Assembly (NCBI RefSeq): GCF_030159855.1
Contig: NZ_BSNG01000001.1
Coordinates: forward strand, 806,001 to 870,000
DNA length: 64,000 nucleotides
Reading direction: 5' to 3'
From: Devosia yakushimensis
Lineage (GTDB): Bacteria; Pseudomonadota; Alphaproteobacteria; Rhizobiales; Devosiaceae
The translations under genes and the position numbers were made by a program. Positions within the stretch are counted from its first letter, which is position 1, and each line of letters begins with the position of its first letter. Below, piece after piece: positions 58,964 through 64,000 of the stretch. The notes under the pieces are model-generated. The model searched no databases, had not been told where the DNA came from, and saw only the letters and a program-made list of their open reading frames with translations.

Positions 58964-61147
58964 ATGCATACGCCAAAACTTTTGACGGGGCTGACGGTCG
59001 CGCTGCTCGCGACGACTGCCTCGGTCCATGCCGCCGAGTATTTTAATCGCATCGCCAGCTTTCCGGTGGCCTTGAACAATCCTGACGCCGAGGAAGGCAC
59101 TGAGAATTCGGCCGAAATCATCACGGCCACCGAAGACGGCATGACGCTGGTCTATTCGAACGCCCTGCTGGGTGGCATTGGCTTTATCGACATTACCGAT
59201 CCTGCCGCACCCAAGCCTGCAGGCTTCGTCAAGCTCGATGGCGGCCCCACCTCCGTTACCGTCATTGGCGGCAAGGCCCTCGTGACTTCGGACACGACCG
59301 AAGATTTCACCGCCCCCACCGGCTATCTGTCGGTTATCGACATTGCCACCAAGGCTGTCGAGGTCACCTGCGATCTGGGCGGACAGCCCGACGCGATCGC
59401 CAAGAATGCCGATGCCTCGCTGGTCGCCATCTCGATGGAAAACCAGCGCAATGAAGATCTCAATGACGGTGAAATCCCGCAGCTGCCGAGCGGCAATATC
59501 ACCTTCTTCGACGTCGCCAATGGCACGATCGACTGCGCCTCGATGCGCGTCACCGAGCTGGCTGGCGTGGCCGATTTTGCTGGTGAAGACGCCGAGCCGG
59601 AATATACCGATTTCAACAGCGCCAACGAACTGGCCGTGACGCTGCAGGAAAACAACCACATCGTCATCCTCAATGGCGAGACCGGCGAAATCATCAATGA
59701 TTTCAGCGCCGGCACCGTCGATCTCGAGGGAATCGATGCGACCGAAGATGGCCGCCTGAGCTTCACCGAAAGCCAGCCGGGCCGCAAGCGCGAGCCCGAT
59801 GCCATCCAGTGGCTCGACAATGACCGCATCGTCATCGCCAATGAAGGCGACTACGAAGGCGGCTCGCGCGGTTTCACCATCTTCAACAAGGACGGCACCG
59901 TGCTCTATGAGAGCGGCCCGTCGATGGAATATATCGCGGCCCAGCTCGGCCACTATCCCGAAGGCCGTTCGGATGCCAAGGGCGTTGAGCCTGAAGGCAT
60001 GGAAGTGGGCACGTTCGGCGAGACGAAGTTCATCTTCGTCAACCAGGAACGGTCCTCGCTCGTCGCCATCTACAAGGATACCGGTGCCGAGCCCGAATAT
60101 TGGCAGTCGATCCCCTCGGGCATCGGCCCGGAAGGCGCGCTGGCCATTCCGTCGCGCAATCTCTATGTCACCGCCAACGAAACCGATCTGTCGCCGGACG
60201 GTCTGGCCGGTGCCCATGTCATGATCTTCGAGCTCAGCGAAGGCGAGCCGGCCTATCCGCAGATCATGTCCGATCTCGATGCCGACGGTAAGCCGATCGG
60301 CTGGGCGGCGCTTTCGGGTGCGGTGGGCGATGCCGAAAAGCCGGGCATCCTCTATGCCGTCAGCGACAGTGCCTTCTCGGAAGCGGCGATCTACGAGATC
60401 GATGCGACCGCCAAGCCTGCCCGCATCGTCAAGAAGACCATCATCACCCGCAATGGCGTTCCGGCTCAGAAGCTCGATCTCGAAGGCATCACGCTGGATG
60501 GGGAAGGTGGCTTCTGGCTGGCTTCGGAAGGTGACACGGCCAAGCTGACGCCGCATGCGCTGTTCCACGTCAATGCCGATGGCGAGATCGAAGACGAGAT
60601 CGCGTTCCCGGCTGCCCTGCTGGCCAATGAGACCCGCTCGGGTTCGGAAGGGATCACCGCCATTGGCGAGGGTGACGATCTGACCCTGTGGATCGCGATC
60701 CAGCGCGAGTGGAAGGACGACCCCAAGGGTCAGGTCAAGCTTGTGAGCTACAAGCCCTCGACCGAAGAATGGGGCGCCGTGGCTTATCCGCTGGAGGCTC
60801 CGGCAGAGGGCGCCTGGGTTGGCCTGTCGGAAATCACCGCGCATGGCGACTATGTTTATATCATCGAGCGCGACAACCAGATTGCCGAGAACGCCAAGCT
60901 CAAGGCGCTCTACCGTGTGCCGGTTGCCGAACTTGCGGGTGTCGAGCTGGGTGGCGAATTGCCAGTTGTCAGCAAGGAACTGGTCCGTGACCTGATCCCT
61001 GATCTCAAGAGCCTTAATGGCTATGTGGTCGACAAGGTCGAGAGCTTTGCCGTGGATGCTTCTGGCGCCGGCTATGTCATCACCGACAATGACGGTGTCG
61101 ATGACAGCTCGGGCGAGACCTATTTCTGGTCGATCGGCGCGCTGTGA
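58964..61147 (+). CDS. Secreted phytase/esterase-like protein
   Basis: A 727-residue protein with a signal peptide (LLTGLTVALLATTASVHAAE). Residues about 25-380 are propeller-like (GTENSAEIITATEDGMTLVYSNALLGGIGFIDITDPAAPKPAGFVKL; NITFFDVANGTIDCASM; DGRLSFTESQPGRKREPDAIQWLDNDRIVIANEGDYEGG). Residues about 430-720 carry the pattern of the esterase-like activity of phytase family (IGWAALSGAVGDAEKPGILYAVSDSAF; LEGITLDGEGGFWLASEGDT; GSEGITAIGEGDDLTLWIAIQREWKDDPKG; VESFAVDASGAGYVITDNDGVDDSSGET). It acts in the periplasm or outside the cell. Pho-box control in front suggests a role in recovering phosphate from organic esters, which is an inference. Confidence 0.87.
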   Translation: MHTPKLLTGLTVALLATTASVHAAEYFNRIASFPVALNNPDAEEGTENSAEIITATEDGMTLVYSNALLGGIGFIDITDPAAPKPAGFVKLDGGPTSVTVIGGKALVTSDTTEDFTAPTGYLSVIDIATKAVEVTCDLGGQPDAIAKNADASLVAISMENQRNEDLNDGEIPQLPSGNITFFDVANGTIDCASMRVTELAGVADFAGEDAEPEYTDFNSANELAVTLQENNHIVILNGETGEIINDFSAGTVDLEGIDATEDGRLSFTESQPGRKREPDAIQWLDNDRIVIANEGDYEGGSRGFTIFNKDGTVLYESGPSMEYIAAQLGHYPEGRSDAKGVEPEGMEVGTFGETKFIFVNQERSSLVAIYKDTGAEPEYWQSIPSGIGPEGALAIPSRNLYVTANETDLSPDGLAGAHVMIFELSEGEPAYPQIMSDLDADGKPIGWAALSGAVGDAEKPGILYAVSDSAFSEAAIYEIDATAKPARIVKKTIITRNGVPAQKLDLEGITLDGEGGFWLASEGDTAKLTPHALFHVNADGEIEDEIAFPAALLANETRSGSEGITAIGEGDDLTLWIAIQREWKDDPKGQVKLVSYKPSTEEWGAVAYPLEAPAEGAWVGLSEITAHGDYVYIIERDNQIAENAKLKALYRVPVAELAGVELGGELPVVSKELVRDLIPDLKSLNGYVVDKVESFAVDASGAGYVITDNDGVDDSSGETYFWSIGAL

Positions 61148-61170
61148 TCGATAGGCTTTCAATCAGACAG

Positions 61171-61203
61171 CGGCCGGGCCTCGTGCCCGGCCGTTTTGTT
61201 TTG
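61171..61203 (+). terminator. Intrinsic terminator after the phytase-like gene
   Basis: CGGCCGGGC and GCCCGGCCG form a 9-bp stem with a 5-base loop, followed by TTTTGTTTTG, 23 bp after the stop. Confidence 0.93.
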
Positions 61204-61333
61204 CCTGTCGCAAAGGCGTGATGATGACTGCCTTTGCCCCGACAATTTCATACCGTGAATCAAGGCAATGGCGGGCTTGCGCGAGGGGCGCAACCGCCTA
61301 AACTCTGCGCGCAAACCGGACCCATGCGTAACC

Positions 61334-64000
61334 GTGCTGAATCGCATCTATATCATCGTTGGCCTGCTGGCGATTTTTGTGCTCGCCGGGGCGTTTATCG
61401 CGCCGCGCTTCATCCAATGGGGTGACTATCGCGAGCGCATGGAGGAGCTTGCCGGTGGCGTGCTGGGCGCCAAGGTCATTATTCGCGGCGATATCGAGTT
61501 CTCGCTGCTGCCCCAGCCACGCCTGAACTTTACCGATGTGCTGGTGGGATCGCCCGACGAGCCGGCCGCCACGGTTGGCGGTGTGGAAGCCGAATTCTCG
61601 CTAATGGATTTCCTGCGCGACCACTACAACGTGACCCGGCTGGTGCTGCGCGAGCCGGTGGTGGATTTCACCATTGACGAAAGCGGGCTGTTCGGTAGCG
61701 GCTTTGCCCCAGATGGCACGGGAACCGGGATTGCACTGGCGCAGGCAACGATTATCGACGCGACTGTTCGCCTGATGGACCGCCGGGCCGGCCGGAGCTT
61801 TGAGGCGAGCGACGTGGATGGCGACCTCAAGCTTTCGGGGCTTGCCGGTCCGCTGCAATTTCAGGGCTCCGGCAGCTATGGCGGTGGGCGCTATACCGTG
61901 CGGTTCAACTCTGCCCCCTTGGCCAGTGACGGATCGAGCCGGATTACCGCGTCGATCCGCCCGGATAATGATGTGTTCTCCTTCGCCGTCGAGGGACTGC
62001 TGAGTGCCGGCATGGCCCCCAAATTCGATGGCGCCATGACCTATCGGCAGAGCCCGCCTTCCGCCCAGCGCGCCGACGATATTCGTGGCGATCTTGTACT
62101 CGAAAGCCGAATCACGGGCTCGACAGATCGTATCGTGCTCACGGGCTATACGCTGCGGCCCGATGAAAACCGGGCGGGAACACGGCTGACCGGTGCCGCG
62201 AGCATTCAGCTCGGCGCGCGGCCCAGCTTTGATGCTGTGATTTCCGGCGGCGTCTTCGCGCTGCCCCCGCGTGACGCCAAGGAAGATGCGGCAACGCAAC
62301 CCTATGAGATCGTGCGTCTGCTGTCCGAGCTTCCGGCCCCGGTCATTCCGCCACTTCCTGGGCGCGTGGGGGTCGATCTGGCCGAAATCGGGCTGCGCGG
62401 CTTTGCGCTGCGCAATGTTCGGGCCGATGCCCGCACCGATGGTTCGGTCTGGCAGATCGAACAATTCATCGCCGGCCTGCCCGGCGAGACAGAATTGCGA
62501 GCCAGCGGCACGCTCAGCGACGAGGGTGGGGCTCCAGCATTCCGCGGGCAGGCTTCGCTCAATAGCGCCCGGCTGGACGGTCTGGCCGTGCTCTGGCGCA
62601 GGCCGCTGGAGAGCAATCCCCTGTTCAATCAGCCTGGCAGGCTCGAGGGGCGTATCATGCTGGGCGAGGACGCTTTCGGCCTGAGCAGTGGGCGACTGAC
62701 CGTGGATGGCCATACCCATGGGGTGGAGCTTCGCATCGGCTTTGGCGCGGAAAAGCGGCTGGACGTCGTGGGGCATTTCGATGATTTGGGGAGCAGCGGC
62801 AGCACGATCGTCGGCGCCTTGCTGCCCGATATGTCGGCGGGCCCGGCATTCGGCGTCAGTTTTCCCACCGGCAGCTTCGCGCTGAGCGGCCAGAATGCCC
62901 AATTGTTCGGCCTGACCGGTACGGGCCTTGCTGCCGAGGGTATGTGGACCGAGGGTGGTGTCGAATTCACCAGGCTTTCGGCCGAGGATTGGGGCGGCGT
63001 TGGCCTCGATGCCGCCGGTCAGCTAACCGGCGCGCCGGCGGCCCCGCAACTCTCGGGCAGGGGCAAAATCAGGATTGGCGCCGGCGACGCTCCGGCCCTG
63101 GTGGCGGCCTATGATGCGCTGCAGATGCCCGTGGGCTGGCGGGATTTCCTGGCGCTTTCCGCCCCGGGAGACATTGCCTTTGACCTCGGCGCGGGGGAGG
63201 GCGGCAATGGCCAGACCTTGACGCTGGACGGTGTGCTTGGTGTCGCCAACCTTGATGCGCGCTTGCAATTGGGCGGCGGCGCCTTGGCTTTGGCGACATC
63301 GCCGTTGCGCCTCAATGCCAGTCTGGAATCGACTGATATTGCGGGCCTGACCCGCCAGGTCGGGCTGGGAGATGCCGAGCTTTTCGGCGGGCCGGGTTCC
63401 ATGTTGGTGGCTTTGGCTCTGGAGGGGACACCCGCCAATAGCCTTACCGGCAGTATCACTGCGAGCCACGGTGAGGAGAGCGTCGGCTTTAACGGCAATC
63501 TGGTGCTCGGCGCCAATATGGAGCTGCAGGGCACTGGACGGCTTGATGTCACGCTTGCCGATGCGGGCGGGTTGGCACAAATCGCCGGGGGGCGCGATCT
63601 GAGCCTGCCCATGGCCAAGGGCAGCGCCGATTTCCATTTCGAGGGGGAGCGACTGGCGCGGCTGACCAATGTTGAGGGCACGTCCGGCGAGACCGGGTTC
63701 ACAGGTGAGCTTTCTCTCTCGCGTACCAATAATGCTGCGGCTGTTGCCGGCAATTTTGCTATCGACGAGATTTCCATCGAGGGGCTTTCGACCGCCGTTT
63801 TCGGCGCCGCTGCGCTTGTTCCTGGGGATAGCGTCTGGCCCGAAGGGCCTATTGCCTCGGGGGATTCACCGCGCCAGACGCGGGGTTCGGTCAACATAAC
63901 GGCGCCGCTGGTTTCCGCAGGTGGCGTGCCACGGATGACGGATGCCAGTTTCGAGCTGAGCTGGGACGAGAGCCGGCTGCGCCTGGCCCGCTTCGAGGCC
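61334..64000 (+). CDS. AsmA-family outer-membrane biogenesis protein, truncated by window edge
   Basis: From the GTG at 61334 the frame stays open to the window end (889 codons), starting MLNRIYIIVGLLAIFVLAGA with one N-terminal membrane segment. It has the AsmA opening FIAPRFIQWGDYRERMEELAGGVLGAKVIIRGDIEFSLLPQPRLNFTDVLVG, then long beta-rich repeats (VRLMDRRAGRSFEASDVDGDLKLSGLAGPLQFQGSGSYGGGRYTVRFN; LGLRGFALRNVRADARTDGSVW-type segments) as in AsmA proteins thought to carry lipids between membranes. The ribosome site is weak, and the nearby ATG at 61324 is out of frame, so the GTG is the preferred start. The C-terminus is outside the window. Confidence 0.85.
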   Translation, partial: MLNRIYIIVGLLAIFVLAGAFIAPRFIQWGDYRERMEELAGGVLGAKVIIRGDIEFSLLPQPRLNFTDVLVGSPDEPAATVGGVEAEFSLMDFLRDHYNVTRLVLREPVVDFTIDESGLFGSGFAPDGTGTGIALAQATIIDATVRLMDRRAGRSFEASDVDGDLKLSGLAGPLQFQGSGSYGGGRYTVRFNSAPLASDGSSRITASIRPDNDVFSFAVEGLLSAGMAPKFDGAMTYRQSPPSAQRADDIRGDLVLESRITGSTDRIVLTGYTLRPDENRAGTRLTGAASIQLGARPSFDAVISGGVFALPPRDAKEDAATQPYEIVRLLSELPAPVIPPLPGRVGVDLAEIGLRGFALRNVRADARTDGSVWQIEQFIAGLPGETELRASGTLSDEGGAPAFRGQASLNSARLDGLAVLWRRPLESNPLFNQPGRLEGRIMLGEDAFGLSSGRLTVDGHTHGVELRIGFGAEKRLDVVGHFDDLGSSGSTIVGALLPDMSAGPAFGVSFPTGSFALSGQNAQLFGLTGTGLAAEGMWTEGGVEFTRLSAEDWGGVGLDAAGQLTGAPAAPQLSGRGKIRIGAGDAPALVAAYDALQMPVGWRDFLALSAPGDIAFDLGAGEGGNGQTLTLDGVLGVANLDARLQLGGGALALATSPLRLNASLESTDIAGLTRQVGLGDAELFGGPGSMLVALALEGTPANSLTGSITASHGEESVGFNGNLVLGANMELQGTGRLDVTLADAGGLAQIAGGRDLSLPMAKGSADFHFEGERLARLTNVEGTSGETGFTGELSLSRTNNAAAVAGNFAIDEISIEGLSTAVFGAAALVPGDSVWPEGPIASGDSPRQTRGSVNITAPLVSAGGVPRMTDASFELSWDESRLRLARFEA

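Noticed and set aside
58889..61162. 757-residue minus-strand frame opposite the phytase-like gene
   Set aside because: The plus-strand gene has a signal peptide, family motifs and a Pho box; the minus frame is a compositional shadow.
61324..61333. ATG at 61324 as AsmA start
   Set aside because: It is in a different frame from the long AsmA frame that opens at the GTG at 61334.

Overview
The window is GC-rich, tightly packed chromosomal DNA from an alphaproteobacterium, most likely of the order Hyphomicrobiales and perhaps a Devosia-like genus. That placement is an inference. It rests on the protein repertoire (LpxC, BamD and RecN behind FtsZ, an ArsR-methyltransferase next to metF, a TerB-DnaJ protein, DUF2336) and on the style of the proteins. 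No rRNA, tRNA, CRISPR array, prophage or insertion sequence was recognised. The one stable RNA gene is RNase P RNA.

Layout. Positions 1-3575 (minus strand) hold two tandem M16 peptidases (the second cut by the window edge), a P-loop kinase-like gene broken by an in-frame TGA, and a TolB-like propeller protein. Positions 3698-18049 are housekeeping and stress genes: ettA, aat, an alpha/beta hydrolase, a host-attachment-family protein, rarD, divergent oxyR/katA with a four-half-site OxyR operator between them, a DUF2336 protein, a vapBC-type toxin-antitoxin pair, an ArsR-methyltransferase/metF pair behind a perfect palindrome, and a TerB-DnaJ protein. RNase P RNA follows at about 18079-18467.

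The centre (18806-46443) is the division and cell-wall cluster: rsmH, ftsL, ftsI, murE, murF, mraY, ftsW, murG, murC, ddl, ftsQ, ftsA, ftsZ, lpxC, bamD, recN, ligA. It has an unusual shape. There is no mraZ in front. murD is missing from between mraY and ftsW, where an ECF sigma factor/RskA anti-sigma/DUF4394 module sits instead. murB is missing from between murC and ddl. Five unrelated accessory genes separate ftsA from ftsZ. Together the cluster genes make lipid II (MurE/F/C, MraY, MurG, Ddl), polymerise and cross-link it at the septum (FtsW, FtsI, FtsL, FtsQ), build the Z ring (FtsA, FtsZ), and start lipid A synthesis and outer-membrane assembly (LpxC, BamD).

Positions 46468-58756 carry secreted proteins of unknown function (including two tandem paralogues), an SDR/LysR divergent pair, an aminopeptidase P, a 43-residue gene with its own ribosome site and terminator, prmA, a run of small DUF-type genes, and a UvrD/PcrA helicase. 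The last part holds a secreted phytase/esterase-like protein behind three 11-bp Pho-box repeats, and the start of a large AsmA-type protein that runs off the edge.

Intergenic DNA is seeded with at least three families of REP-like inverted repeats, whose paired arms differ between copies yet stay complementary within each copy. The points most worth following up are the rearranged dcw cluster with its sigma/anti-sigma insertion, the OxyR, Pho-box and ArsR-methyltransferase operators, the TGA-interrupted kinase gene, and the 43-residue gene.
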